Shown: one piece after another, positions 29,218 through 37,903 of the stretch
How the letters are laid out: the number at the start of each line of letters is the position of its first letter
Position numbering within the stretch: the first letter of the stretch is position 1
Assembly: GCA_903849645.1 (NCBI GenBank)
Contig: CAINJJ010000047.1
Span: 1-64,000 of the forward strand
Direction: 5' to 3'
Origin: an uncultured Acidobacteriaceae bacterium
Lineage (GTDB): Bacteria > Acidobacteriota > Terriglobia > Terriglobales > Acidobacteriaceae
Length of the DNA: 64,000 nt
The notes under the pieces: generated by a model
The model's input: the letters and a program-made list of their open reading frames with translations, nothing else
What the model was told of the DNA's origin: nothing
The model's database searches: none
Translations under genes and position numbers: made by a program

Positions 29218-30528
29218 GTGCCCCGTTTCGCCATGCTCGTTCTCCTTCTGGCCGCCGCTACCGCGCCGGGCCAGAACCCTCCGCAAGACGCAGGGAATCC
29301 ATCCCCTGCCGGCTCATCTGCCGCCCCCCAGGCAATCTCTCAAGAGGTTGCGGCCGCTGAAGCCTCCATCGTCAAATCCGACTGGAAGGCCGCCGCCGCC
29401 ACCCTTGACCTCTGGCTCGCCACCCACGCCGCCGACGGCCGCGCCCTCTTCGACGCCGGCTACGTTGCCGATGCCCAGGGCCGCCTCGACGATGCCGCCG
29501 CCTTCTACCAGCGCGCCGTCGAGGCCAACCCGACCTCCTTTGAGGCCCGTGTCTCCCTTGGACTCCTGCTCGCCCGCCAGGGCAAGCTACCTGAGGCGCG
29601 CCCACAACTGGAAGCAGCCACGACCCTTGACCCTGGGGTTGCCGGCCCCTCCGCCAAGGCCCGCGCCTGGCGGGCGCTGGCTGAGATTGACCGCGCCTCC
29701 GACCCCGCCGACGCCTCCAACGACCTGATGCAGGCCCTCAAGCTCTCCCCCGAGACCCCCGCCGACACCCTGCTCGCCGCCAGCCTCGCCGACCAGGCCG
29801 GCCAGTATGACGCCGCCGAAAAGGCCTACCGCCGCATCCTCGCCGCGGACCCCAAATCCGCACCCGCCAACGCCGGACTCGCCCACCTGCTGATCGCCCG
29901 TAAGCAATACTCTGAAGCCGAAACCATGCTGCGGGCTGCTCTCGAACAGACGCCCAACGACCCCGCTCTCACCGCGCAGTTGGCCACCGTGCTCGCCGCC
30001 CAGGACAAGGCCGAGGCCCTCCCCCTCATCCAGGGCCTCCATGACGCCCACCCCGCCGACGCCGCCATTACTCGCATGTTGGCTGAGTTGCTGGCCCAGG
30101 CAGGAGACGCCGCGGGTTCTGACCGCCTCTACGTCGGACTGCTGGCCGCCAGCCCCCAGGACCCGGAACTGGTGCTGGCCCACGGGCAAAATCTGATCCG
30201 CCAGCTCAAATACCCCGAGGCATTTGCCGCCTTCAACAAGGCAATCACCCTCGACCCCGCCAGCGGGGATGCGTGGAGCGGCCTGGCTTTTGCCGCTTCC
30301 AAAGTTGGCCAGCCTTCAATTACGCTCCATGCTCTTACCATGCGATCAAAATATCTTCCCGAAGCCCCTTCTACCTATTTCCTTTGGGCAACCGCATACG
30401 ATACGCTACACGACAAGATGGCGGCAGCGACCTACTACCACCACTTTCTGGAATCGTCCGCAGGCAAATTCCCGGATCAGGAATGGCAGGCTCGACAACG
30501 TCTCTTATTGCTCGAAAGCAAAAAGTGA
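29218..30528 (+). CDS. Exported tetratricopeptide-repeat protein
   Basis: This 436-residue protein starts at GTG 29218. A short signal peptide (MLVLLLAAATAPGQN) precedes an Ala/Pro-rich linker and about eight TPR-like helical pairs from residue 50 on (for example AAAFYQRAVEANPTS, AEKAYRRILAADPKS, FAAFNKAITLDPASG). It is probably periplasmic and a protein-interaction scaffold. The partner is unknown. Two small exported proteins follow on the same strand. Confidence 0.75.
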   Translation: MPRFAMLVLLLAAATAPGQNPPQDAGNPSPAGSSAAPQAISQEVAAAEASIVKSDWKAAAATLDLWLATHAADGRALFDAGYVADAQGRLDDAAAFYQRAVEANPTSFEARVSLGLLLARQGKLPEARPQLEAATTLDPGVAGPSAKARAWRALAEIDRASDPADASNDLMQALKLSPETPADTLLAASLADQAGQYDAAEKAYRRILAADPKSAPANAGLAHLLIARKQYSEAETMLRAALEQTPNDPALTAQLATVLAAQDKAEALPLIQGLHDAHPADAAITRMLAELLAQAGDAAGSDRLYVGLLAASPQDPELVLAHGQNLIRQLKYPEAFAAFNKAITLDPASGDAWSGLAFAASKVGQPSITLHALTMRSKYLPEAPSTYFLWATAYDTLHDKMAAATYYHHFLESSAGKFPDQEWQARQRLLLLESKK

Positions 30529-30682
30529 GTCGTGCAACGATGCAAACATCAAAGCGGTGCTCCCTCGGAAAGATGCCGCCCTGTACGAGCAAGTGAAGGC
30601 GCAGAACTTTCTCCTTGCGCTTTCTCGCAAAATGCTCTTATAGTCACGGCCTGAGGCAATACCGCCAGAGCGGAGGTTCCTC

Positions 30683-31138
30683 ATGCGGCTTCAGGTTCCG
30701 GCACTTCTCGTCCTCGTTGTCATGACCGCGGCCCCGGCCTGCGCCTCCGGGTTCGACGAAAAAATCCCTGACCAGCAGAGCATTGCCGCCCTTGAAGCCA
30801 GAGCCAGCCAGGCGCTTCCCCGCGAGCAGTGCTTCCTCTACGCCGAGCTCGTCCACCAGATGACCGAGCTGAGCCTGCGCCAGTATGCCTCGGGCGACTT
30901 CGACAAGTCCGCCAGCCTCCTCAAGCAGATTCAGACCCTGGCTCACAAGATCCACCTCTCGGTCGGCGACGACAACCGCCGACTCAAGGGCGCCGAGATC
31001 CTCCTGCGCCACACCGCCTTCCGCCTCACCGAGATGCTCCACGCCAGCAGCTTTGAAGACCGTGACCTGGTCGAGCAAACCCTGGCCCAGGTCTCTCAGG
31101 TGCAAACCGAGGCCATGCTCCAGGTCTTTCGGAAATAA
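30683..31138 (+). CDS. Small exported helical protein, unknown function
   Basis: This 151-residue protein starts at ATG 30683 with GGAGG six bases upstream. It has a signal peptide (LQVPALLVLVVMTAAPACAS) and a predicted all-helical mature part (CFLYAELVHQMTELSLRQYA, SLLKQIQTLAHKI). I recognise no named domain. With the next gene it forms a pair of similar size and helical character, which suggests related periplasmic roles. Confidence 0.7.
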   Translation: MRLQVPALLVLVVMTAAPACASGFDEKIPDQQSIAALEARASQALPREQCFLYAELVHQMTELSLRQYASGDFDKSASLLKQIQTLAHKIHLSVGDDNRRLKGAEILLRHTAFRLTEMLHASSFEDRDLVEQTLAQVSQVQTEAMLQVFRK

Positions 31139-31252
31139 GCCGGTCGTCCCCAGCCCTCCGCTGCCTCGCAGCGCTTCTCCTGAATCCGCGCGCACTTTCC
31201 TGTCCGCGACTCCGTGTGCTTGAATGAAAGCGCGGGAGGGCACCAAAGACTC

Positions 31253-31804
31253 ATGGCGTCCAGGCACATACGCATTCTCTGTTCCCTTGCCGCCGTCGCG
31301 GCCTGTCTTGCTTCGGCCTGCCCCCTCGCGGCGCAAAAGGATAAGCGGGAGCCCCTCAACCCCGCCCAGGTCGAGCAGATTCGCGAAGCCGGCATCTTTC
31401 CCGGCGAACGGGTCCACCTTTACACCAAGTTCATTGACGAACATGCCGACGTCATCAGGGGCCTAGCCAATCGCACCCACACCGCGCCCCGCGCCCACCG
31501 CCTCGACGACGAGTTGCAAGACCTTACCGCCCTGATGGACGAGCTCGGCACCAACCTCGACGTCTACTCCGAGCGCAAGGCCGACATTCGCAAGGCCCTC
31601 AAGGCGCTTTCCGAGGCCTCCCCCCGCTGGCTGTCCATCCTGCGCGCCCTGGCCGGCGAACCGGGCTTCGACCTGGCCCGCAAGGAAGCCATCGAAAGCG
31701 GCGAAGAACTGGCCGACCAGGCCAAGCGCCTGCTCTCGGAGCAGACCGAATACTTCAACCTCCACAAGGACGAGGCCGGCCAGGACCGCGCCGAGCCAAA
31801 GTAG
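31253..31804 (+). CDS. Exported helical protein, unknown function
   Basis: This 183-residue protein starts at ATG 31253. A signal peptide (ILCSLAAVAACLASACPLAA) is followed by charged helices (KFIDEHADVIRGLANR, LDDELQDLTALMDELG, SEQTEYFNLHKDEAG). No named domain is recognised. It may be a paralogue of the preceding gene in overall build. An earlier in-frame codon (31214) is not supported by a signal peptide. Confidence 0.65.
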   Translation: MASRHIRILCSLAAVAACLASACPLAAQKDKREPLNPAQVEQIREAGIFPGERVHLYTKFIDEHADVIRGLANRTHTAPRAHRLDDELQDLTALMDELGTNLDVYSERKADIRKALKALSEASPRWLSILRALAGEPGFDLARKEAIESGEELADQAKRLLSEQTEYFNLHKDEAGQDRAEPK

Positions 31805-31887
31805 GCCAGTGCCCCCGCGCTCCAAAGCCAGCCTCCCCGCACGGGTTGGTCCCTGCAAAATCAGCCCCAGGTTGTAAGCTGTTTTTG

Positions 31888-32574
31888 GTGGCCGAAGACT
31901 TCGTTCTCATCTTTCAGGAAGAGTACCGGGCCTTGCGCCCCAGGGCGCCCATGCCCCCCATCGCCGTTCGCTTCCGCCGTTTCACCTCCCTGAACACCAC
32001 CATCCGCCTCCGCGAAGGACAAATCTTCGCCAGCCTCAGCGACCTGCTCGAGGGCGCTCCTGAATCCGTGCTTCGCGCCATCGCCCACATTCTGCTCGCC
32101 AAGCTCTACAAGAAGCCCATCGACCCCGCGCACAACCTTCGCTACAAGCGGTTCTCTACCTCCGCCGCCGTCACACGCCAAACGGAGTTGATCCGCGGCG
32201 CCCGCGGCAACAAGCGCTTCTTTGGTCCCGAGGGCCGCTTTTACCACCTGGAAGAGGTCTTTGACACGCTCAATGCCCGTTTCTTCGGCGGGCTTCTGGG
32301 CCGTCCCAACCTCACCTGGAGCGAGGGCATGTCCAAGCGCTCTCTCGGCCACTACGACGCCGCGCACAACACCATCGTCGTGAGCCGCGTCTTTGACCGC
32401 CCCTCCAGTCCCCGCTACGCCATCGAATACCTGCTCTATCACGAGATGCTCCACCTCAAGCACCCCGTCAAGATGCGCGGCGTCCGGCGCTGCGTCCATC
32501 CCAGGGAGTTCAAGCAGGACGAGGCCCTCTTTCCCCAGCTCGCCGAAGCTCTGGCCTTTATCAAGCGGCTCTGA
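31888..32574 (+). CDS. SprT-like zinc metallopeptidase-domain protein
   Basis: About 228 residues carry a SprT-like fold with the zinc site in YLLYHEMLHLKHP (HExxH). The region FDTLNARFFGGLLGRPNLTW is the standard segment before it. The start is uncertain: a TTG at 31846, the GTG at 31888 and ATG 31951 are all in frame. Family members are proteases linked to DNA-protein crosslink repair in eukaryotes, but bacterial members are poorly studied. tRNA-Ser follows on the same strand. Confidence 0.75.
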   Translation: MAEDFVLIFQEEYRALRPRAPMPPIAVRFRRFTSLNTTIRLREGQIFASLSDLLEGAPESVLRAIAHILLAKLYKKPIDPAHNLRYKRFSTSAAVTRQTELIRGARGNKRFFGPEGRFYHLEEVFDTLNARFFGGLLGRPNLTWSEGMSKRSLGHYDAAHNTIVVSRVFDRPSSPRYAIEYLLYHEMLHLKHPVKMRGVRRCVHPREFKQDEALFPQLAEALAFIKRL

Positions 32575-32685
32575 CCAGGCCCCCGCCAGCCCCGCCCCGG
32601 CACCCTCATCAGCAACGCGACCATCCCCCGCACAACCGCCCGTACGCTTTGCGCTTCCACCATTGCCCGTACTAAACTTCAAGCA

Positions 32686-32775
32686 GGAAGAGTGGCCGAG
32701 TGGTTGATGGCTCCAGTCTTGAAAACTGGCGTACCTGAAAGGGTATCGGGGGTTCGAATCCCTCCTCTTCCGCCA
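32686..32775 (+). tRNA. tRNA-Ser(UGA), CCA encoded
   Basis: The acceptor strand GGAAGAG pairs with CTCTTCC, followed by G73 and an encoded CCA. The D arm, the anticodon stem CCAGT/ACTGG with loop CTTGAAA (anticodon TGA), a long variable arm (GTACC...GGTATC region) and the T arm (GGGGG TTCGAAT CCCTC) are all present. The long variable arm and total length of 90 bases fit a class II serine tRNA. Confidence 0.95.
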
Positions 32776-33226
32776 TTTTCCTGCTTCATAGAGTCTCAAG
32801 CAGTCCAGGAAAGACAGGGATTGCCTCCGCGCTCTACCCGGCAGCCCTTCCCGCCCCGCCCCTCCCCCCCTCGCACCTGCTGAAAACGCCCCATGGCCCG
32901 TTGAGAGCCCAGGACCTTTGCCGGAAGTTCTCCGCTCAAGCGCGAGAAAAACCGCAAATCAGCCGTGACCGGGAACACTTTGGGGGCCTTCCGGTGTCTA
33001 AGACAATAGAGAGCGCGTGGACACCCGGTCGAAAGCCAGTGCCCCGTATCCCGCGCACTTCTGGCAGCGCCGTTTTCCTGGCGGAGTTTTTTGCCGCCGG
33101 GGCGAGTGGCTGCAACCGGCTTTTTTTGGTTGCTCTTAGGTCGTCCGCAATTGGGAAATTGTTTCCACTGCGGAATACCGAGATGCAGACAAGGCGTCTG
33201 TTGCGGTAAGGTGGGAGGACTCTGAA
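32776..33226. other. Intergenic leader between tRNA-Ser and the ECF sigma gene
   Basis: No recognisable gene lies in this 450-base stretch. It contains the putative ECF-type promoter described separately and a leader of about 220 bases before the sigma factor start, whose GGGAGG ribosome binding site is at its right end. Confidence 0.5.
32972..33001 (+). promoter_or_regulatory. Putative ECF/RpoE-type promoter
   Basis: GGAAC (32972-32976) and TCTAA (32997-33001) are separated by 20 bases. This matches the RpoE-like pattern of a GGAACTT -35 box and a TCTAA -10 box. It lies about 225 bases upstream of an ECF sigma factor gene, as expected for autoregulation. The assignment rests only on pattern match. 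Confidence 0.4.
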
Positions 33227-33919
33227 ATGCAGGTGGACCTCACCATGGGCAATCTGGCCAGCGCGCTTGCGCTTCAATCCGACGAAGCGGCTCTCATTGC
33301 GGAACTTCGAGCCGGCTCCGAGGAAGCGTATGCGTGGTTGATCGCGCGCTTTCACCAGCCCATCTACTCGCTGCTCGCCCGCACGGTCCAGGACCGCGCA
33401 GACGCCGCCGACCTGACCCAGGAAGTTTTCATCAAGGTCTTTCGCGGCGTGGGCAACTTTCACGGCGAGTCGTCGCTGCGCACCTGGATCTACCGCATTG
33501 CCCTCCATGAGGCCTCAAACCAGCGCCGGTGGTGGATGCGCCACAAGCAGCAGGAGGTCCCCATCGAGCAGGAGATGGTGGAGACCGAGGGCGGCATGCC
33601 GGTCTGCCTCAAGGAGATGTTGGTTGACCCCGGCGAATCGCCATACGAGATGGCGGTGCACGCGGAAACCAGAGCGCGGGTTGAGATAGCCTTGAGCCAG
33701 GTTCCCGAGCCATTCAGGACGACGTTGATCCTGCGCGATATTGAGGGTTTTGTCTACGAGGAAGTGGCGGAGATGCAGTGCGTGAATCTGGGGACGGTCA
33801 AATCGCGGCTGGTGCGCGGACGCGCAGCTTTGAAGGCCATCCTGACGGCTCCGGCGTCGACTGCCTGTGCCCCGGCCGCCGCAGGATTCGAGATGCCCCT
33901 GGGAGAGGAGGCGCGATGA
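33227..33919 (+). CDS. ECF RNA polymerase sigma factor, RpoE-like
   Basis: This 230-residue sigma-70-family protein has region 2 (AYAWLIARFHQPIYSLLARTV, DLTQEVFIKVFRG, SSLRTWIYRIALHEASNQRR) and region 4 (ALSQVPEPFRTTLILRDIEG, YEEVAEMQCVNLGTVKSRLV). Regions 1.1 and 3 are absent, as in ECF factors. ATG 33227 has GGGAGG eight bases upstream. Its stop overlaps the anti-sigma start (ATGA), so the two are made together. It probably responds to envelope stress. Confidence 0.9.
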   Translation: MQVDLTMGNLASALALQSDEAALIAELRAGSEEAYAWLIARFHQPIYSLLARTVQDRADAADLTQEVFIKVFRGVGNFHGESSLRTWIYRIALHEASNQRRWWMRHKQQEVPIEQEMVETEGGMPVCLKEMLVDPGESPYEMAVHAETRARVEIALSQVPEPFRTTLILRDIEGFVYEEVAEMQCVNLGTVKSRLVRGRAALKAILTAPASTACAPAAAGFEMPLGEEAR

Positions 33920-34599
33920 ACAGTTGCAAGGCCATGCAGGCCAGATTGACGGAGTACCTCGACGGCCGCCTCACAGGGCGGGAGATGCAGCGCATCGCCG
34001 CCCACCTCGACTGCTGCGGCGAGTGCAAGCAGGAGTGGCTGTCCCTCCAGGAAAATCAGTCTGTGCTGGCCGGACTGGGCGCGGTTCCCGAGCCCCAGGA
34101 TTTGGTTTTGCGCATCCGTGTGGCTATCAGCCAGGAGCGGGCGCGCCGCCGCCAGAGCCCCTTCCATGCCTTCAACCTGGCGTGGAGAAATACGGTCGGC
34201 CCCTTCCTCTTGCAGGCCGCCGCCGGCTTTGCCAGCGCGGTGCTGCTGATGGGCGCCGTCATCGTGCTTGTCACCATGTTTGCCCAGCCGGAGTCGGCCC
34301 GCGCCAATACCGATGAGCCGCTCGGCATGGCGACCGCGCCCCGCTTCATGTACCTGTCCAGTGTGGTCGGCGAAAACCAGATGGCCGCTGTCTCCGGCCC
34401 CGTCGTCGTCGAGGCCTACATCAACGGAGGAGGCCAGGTGTACGACTACCGCATCGTCTCCGGTCCAACCGATGCAGCCACCCGCGCGCAGGTCGAGAAT
34501 CTGCTGCTGTGGAGCCGCTTTGAACCCGCGCGGCGTTTTGGCCAGCCGGTCCCGGGTCTCGCGGTGCTTTCATTCTCCGGCGTCTCTGTCCGCGGATAG
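33916..34599 (+). CDS. Zinc-finger anti-sigma factor with one membrane segment
   Basis: This 227-residue protein starts at ATG 33916, overlapping the sigma stop by four bases. The N-terminal HLDCCGECKQE carries the H-x3-C-x2-C zinc anti-sigma motif. One membrane helix (FASAVLLMGAVIVLVTMFA) lies near residues 95-115. The periplasmic C-terminus includes a TonB-like stretch (VVEAYINGGGQVYDYRIVSG). It should hold the partner sigma factor inactive at the membrane until a signal arrives. Confidence 0.87.
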   Translation: MNSCKAMQARLTEYLDGRLTGREMQRIAAHLDCCGECKQEWLSLQENQSVLAGLGAVPEPQDLVLRIRVAISQERARRRQSPFHAFNLAWRNTVGPFLLQAAAGFASAVLLMGAVIVLVTMFAQPESARANTDEPLGMATAPRFMYLSSVVGENQMAAVSGPVVVEAYINGGGQVYDYRIVSGPTDAATRAQVENLLLWSRFEPARRFGQPVPGLAVLSFSGVSVRG

Positions 34600-34611
34600 C
34601 GGACTGCCAGC

Positions 34612-35361
34612 CTACTCTTCGCAGCCAACCAGCCGCAGGCCCCGCGGGTCGCGCACAATCACAGCTTCCCTGCGCGGCAACACAAAGCCGTCTTCAGCCC
34701 AGCGAGACAGCAGGCGGCTGATCGTAAACAGCGTGGTCCCGGTAATCTGCGCCAACTCCTCCCGGGAGAGCCCCACTTCCGACCCTTCCGGAACGGAGCG
34801 GCCCACCTGCCCGACCAGCCTGAGCAACGCGAGCGCCACCCGCTGCGCGACTTTTTCCGAGGCCACCTCGCGGAACCGCTCTTCCAGCTCCCTGAGCCGG
34901 TCCGTCTGGATCCGGATGATGTTCCTGCGTATCTGCGGATATTCGGTCAACAGAGACTGAAGCCGCGAAAACTCCCACGTCACCGCCTTGCACTGCTCCA
35001 TGGCCCGTGCCGAGCAGGTGTGGTTGCACGCCGGAGCCTCATGGGGAACACCCAGCGTTTCACCCGCCTTGTTCATCCAAAGGATGACTTCATTGCCGCT
35101 GGGGCTGAGTTGAGTGAGCTTCACGGCGCCGGCCTCAATCAACACAAGGTTGCGCACCGGCTGCCCCTGCATGAAGAGCATCTGGTCGCGTACGAAGTTG
35201 CGCGCCGACGAGCAGGAGGCAATCTCGGTACACTCCTGCGGTGTGAGGCCGGCAAAAAGGGCCGAAGCGCACATCAACGCCACGCGTTCGGCAATGCCGG
35301 ATTCCTTGGAAGACAGGCCCATCGGGACCTGGTTGTGACTGGAAACACGTGCTGTTGCCAT
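34612..35361 (-). CDS. Crp/Fnr-family transcription regulator
   Basis: This 249-residue protein has a cyclic-nucleotide-binding-like beta-roll (NFVRDQMLFMQGQPVRNLVL, IEAGAVKLTQLSPSGNEVIL), a long dimer helix and a C-terminal winged helix (LSREELAQITGTTLFTISRLLSRW). A cysteine-bearing segment (PACNHTCSA) sits between the beta-roll and the helix. The usual Fnr N-terminal cysteine set is not evident, so the ligand is unknown. It converges on the anti-sigma gene with 12 bases between stops. A Crp-like palindrome lies about 265 bases upstream of its start. Confidence 0.87.
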   Translation of the reverse strand: MATARVSSHNQVPMGLSSKESGIAERVALMCASALFAGLTPQECTEIASCSSARNFVRDQMLFMQGQPVRNLVLIEAGAVKLTQLSPSGNEVILWMNKAGETLGVPHEAPACNHTCSARAMEQCKAVTWEFSRLQSLLTEYPQIRRNIIRIQTDRLRELEERFREVASEKVAQRVALALLRLVGQVGRSVPEGSEVGLSREELAQITGTTLFTISRLLSRWAEDGFVLPRREAVIVRDPRGLRLVGCEE

Positions 35362-35947
35362 GTAACCCCACTGGAGCTCGGGTCAAACTGCATGGGCTGC
35401 GCTCTCTACTTCTACGAAGGCCAAGCGCACTCGATTCAAACCAGGTCCGAAAGACGCAGGGGAGCGTTAACGGGCACCCGTTCGACAGGACAGAACCTAA
35501 AGGCAAAACCACTCCCGGCAGGGCCGCGAGCCCTACGGGGTGAATTGACCGCGCACCAAGGCTTGTGTGCATCAAGCCTCGCGCGGGGTCCAAATCGTGC
35601 AGGACCACATCGAGCATGGGAAGTATGTGATCTATGTCACTTGTAGTTCCAAAATTACAACTTTGTCAACAAATCGACGAAAATCACTTTACTCCACAAA
35701 TAAACCTTGTTTACGCGGTCAACCCCAAGCTGTAATTACAACTACTTCGGCCCAGTCATCCTTGAGGGTTCAGCCCCAGTCCCCAATTCACGATTCGCCC
35801 GGCAATTGCGTCCAACCCATGAACCGGCCGGGGATTGGTCCTGGGGGAGTCGGCAGGCTCAATTTCCAGGGCCATGCCGCCTGGCGGCCATTCGTGACAG
35901 ATGCGTTTCACCTCTTTTTCGCTGTAGACTTGCAGGCAGGGAACTTC
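35362..35947. other. Divergent control region, partly AT-rich, no gene seen
   Basis: This 586-base gap separates the Crp/Fnr gene from the exported TPR protein. Bases 35621-35745 are clearly AT-richer than the surroundings and hold several inverted repeats: TTGTA at 35641-35645 with TACAA at 35656-35660, and TGTAATTACA at 35731-35740, besides the Crp-like site. No open frame resembles a known protein. It looks like a regulatory region. Confidence 0.55.
35626..35641. promoter_or_regulatory. Crp-family binding site candidate
   Basis: TGTGATCTATGTCACT matches nine of the ten fixed bases of the Crp consensus TGTGA-N6-TCACA. It lies between the Crp/Fnr regulator and the TPR gene, so it could mediate autoregulation or control of the divergent gene. 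Experimental support is absent. Confidence 0.5.
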
Positions 35948-37768
35948 ATGACGTTCAAAGCTTTTCGACCTTCCGCCATTCTTTCGGCCGCTGTTTTGTG
36001 CCTCCTGGCCGGTCTTTCGACCGCCGCATTGCGCGCCCAGTCTGTCCCCGGCAACTCCGCCAGAAGCCAGAGTTCTTCCGCCTCGGACCAGGGGTTTGCT
36101 CAGGAAAAGGCGCCTTCGCTGGTTGATCCGGCCGGGCCCACCATCTCCCTGGTCAGCTCGGAGCCGGTATTCGTGATGGCCGCCGCCCTCAATATGTGCG
36201 GCTATGACGAGGGGCTGGACGAGAGCGCACCGGTTCGCAAAAAGGTACGCGACGAGATCAACCTGGCGCTTACCAGGAGCGAAGACGCTCGCAACAAGCG
36301 GGACAAGGTCTGCCTCTACATTGCGCAGCACCGCATGACGGGCGGCGAGCGGGACGTGGCCCAGTACATCTCCCTCTCGCTCTACCTGACGCCGCCGCCG
36401 GAGCTTGAGACCGCGGTCGAGCTCACCGAGATGCCCCCCGACTCCACCCAGGTGGTGGAGATTGTGCCTCTCTTGCGCGACTTTGCCGCGGCCGTGGATC
36501 TGCACGGTATCTGGCTCGCGGTGCACCGCACCTACGACGCCGAAGCCGACAAGCTGCACGATCCTCTTTCGAAGATGATCGTCTCCACCAACCTTTATCT
36601 CAAACTGCCCGCTTCCACCTATGACGGGCGCAGGTTTGTGGTGGTGATCGAGCCGCTGCTCTCGCCCGCGGCGGTCAACGCCCGCATCTATGGCGCCGAT
36701 TACGTCGTGGTGCTCTCACCGGTCGATGGCAAGATCCGCATGACCGACGTGCGCCACACCTACCTGCACTACGTCATCGAGCCCCTGCTTTATGCGCGGG
36801 CCAACGCCGTGGACCGCATGCAGCCTCTGCTCAAGGAGGTGCGTGAGGCCCCGCTCGAGTTCCGCTATCGCTCTGACACCGTGCCCCTGACCATCGAGTG
36901 CCTCATCAAGGCCATCGAGGCCCGCACCATGGACACCGGCATTCCCGAGTACAAGATTCCGCCGGGCACCCAGCGCAGCGACCTGCCCCGCTTTGAACGC
37001 GAGCGCCAGGTGTATCAGCAGAAGGTGGACGCCGTTCGGCTGGCCACGGTCCGCCACGACCTGACGCAGGGGTTCGTGCTCACCCAGTACTTCTATGAGC
37101 AGATGATCCAGTTTGAAAAGGACCCCGCCAGCCTCAAAGACACCATCGGCGAGATGGTCTACAGCATGGACGTGGACCAGCAGGTGCATCATGCCCGCCA
37201 GATTGACTTTGACAAGGAAGCCGATGGCGACGTGCTCACCCGCACCAAGCCGCGCAAGCTCACAGGGCTGGACCTGGCCGAGGCGCGCATCGCGGCCGGC
37301 GATGTGAATACCGCCAGCGCCATGGCGCGCCAGGCTCTCACCATCCACGCCGATACCCTGGAATCTGCCGCGGACGCGGCCCGCGCCAACTTCATCCTGG
37401 CCAGGGCGGCCATCCTCACCGGCCATCCCTCGCAGGCCATGGATGGATTCCAGAAGACGCTGGCCACCAGCAAGGAACCGCGTCTGCTGGCCTGGTCGCA
37501 CATCTACCTGGGCCGCATGCTTGACCTGGACTGCAAACGCGACCAGGCCGTGGCCGAGTACAGCCAGGCGCTCAAGACGCGCGATGGGCAGCAGGATACC
37601 CGCCTGGCCGCCGAGCGCGGCGTCAAGGCGGCCTATGCTGTCAACGGCCATAGTTGCGATGCGGATGCCGATGACGACCCGCCTGCCGCAGCCCCATCGG
37701 CCCCGTCCTCAGACAAGCCCGGAACGGGATCTCCCGGAGCCGCCAACGGGACCAAAAGGCCCCAATAA
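35948..37768 (+). CDS. Large exported TPR-containing protein, unknown function
   Basis: About 606 residues start at ATG 35948; the frame stays open upstream but only this start gives a signal peptide (SAILSAAVLCLLAGLSTAALRAQ). The middle part has no named domain (VFVMAAALNMCGYDEGLDES near residue 60). Residues from about 440 form TPR-like helices (ARIAAGDVNTASAMARQAL, GHPSQAMDGFQKTLATS). The C-terminus is Pro/Ala/Asp-rich. The protein is probably periplasmic or surface-exposed, and rnc follows. Confidence 0.7.
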   Translation: MTFKAFRPSAILSAAVLCLLAGLSTAALRAQSVPGNSARSQSSSASDQGFAQEKAPSLVDPAGPTISLVSSEPVFVMAAALNMCGYDEGLDESAPVRKKVRDEINLALTRSEDARNKRDKVCLYIAQHRMTGGERDVAQYISLSLYLTPPPELETAVELTEMPPDSTQVVEIVPLLRDFAAAVDLHGIWLAVHRTYDAEADKLHDPLSKMIVSTNLYLKLPASTYDGRRFVVVIEPLLSPAAVNARIYGADYVVVLSPVDGKIRMTDVRHTYLHYVIEPLLYARANAVDRMQPLLKEVREAPLEFRYRSDTVPLTIECLIKAIEARTMDTGIPEYKIPPGTQRSDLPRFERERQVYQQKVDAVRLATVRHDLTQGFVLTQYFYEQMIQFEKDPASLKDTIGEMVYSMDVDQQVHHARQIDFDKEADGDVLTRTKPRKLTGLDLAEARIAAGDVNTASAMARQALTIHADTLESAADAARANFILARAAILTGHPSQAMDGFQKTLATSKEPRLLAWSHIYLGRMLDLDCKRDQAVAEYSQALKTRDGQQDTRLAAERGVKAAYAVNGHSCDADADDDPPAAAPSAPSSDKPGTGSPGAANGTKRPQ

Positions 37769-37903
37769 TTCAGCTCAGGCAGCACCAAACGCCGGTTCAG
37801 CGTCTAATAGTCAAACAGCGAGAGAGTTTTGCCTCATTTCCCGGCTTCGGGAGGAGGCCCCTCTCCATATCCTCTCAATGAAAGTGAACGGAACGAGGCA
37901 GAA

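Noticed and set aside
31861-32799. Minus-strand frame crossing the SprT-like gene and tRNA-Ser
   Set aside because: Its start reads through the complement of the tRNA, a typical false ORF, and the remainder is antisense to a recognised gene.
35567-35947. N-terminal extension of the exported TPR protein by about 127 codons
   Set aside because: The extension covers the AT-rich regulatory region and would bury the signal peptide. The ATG at 35948 is the sensible start.
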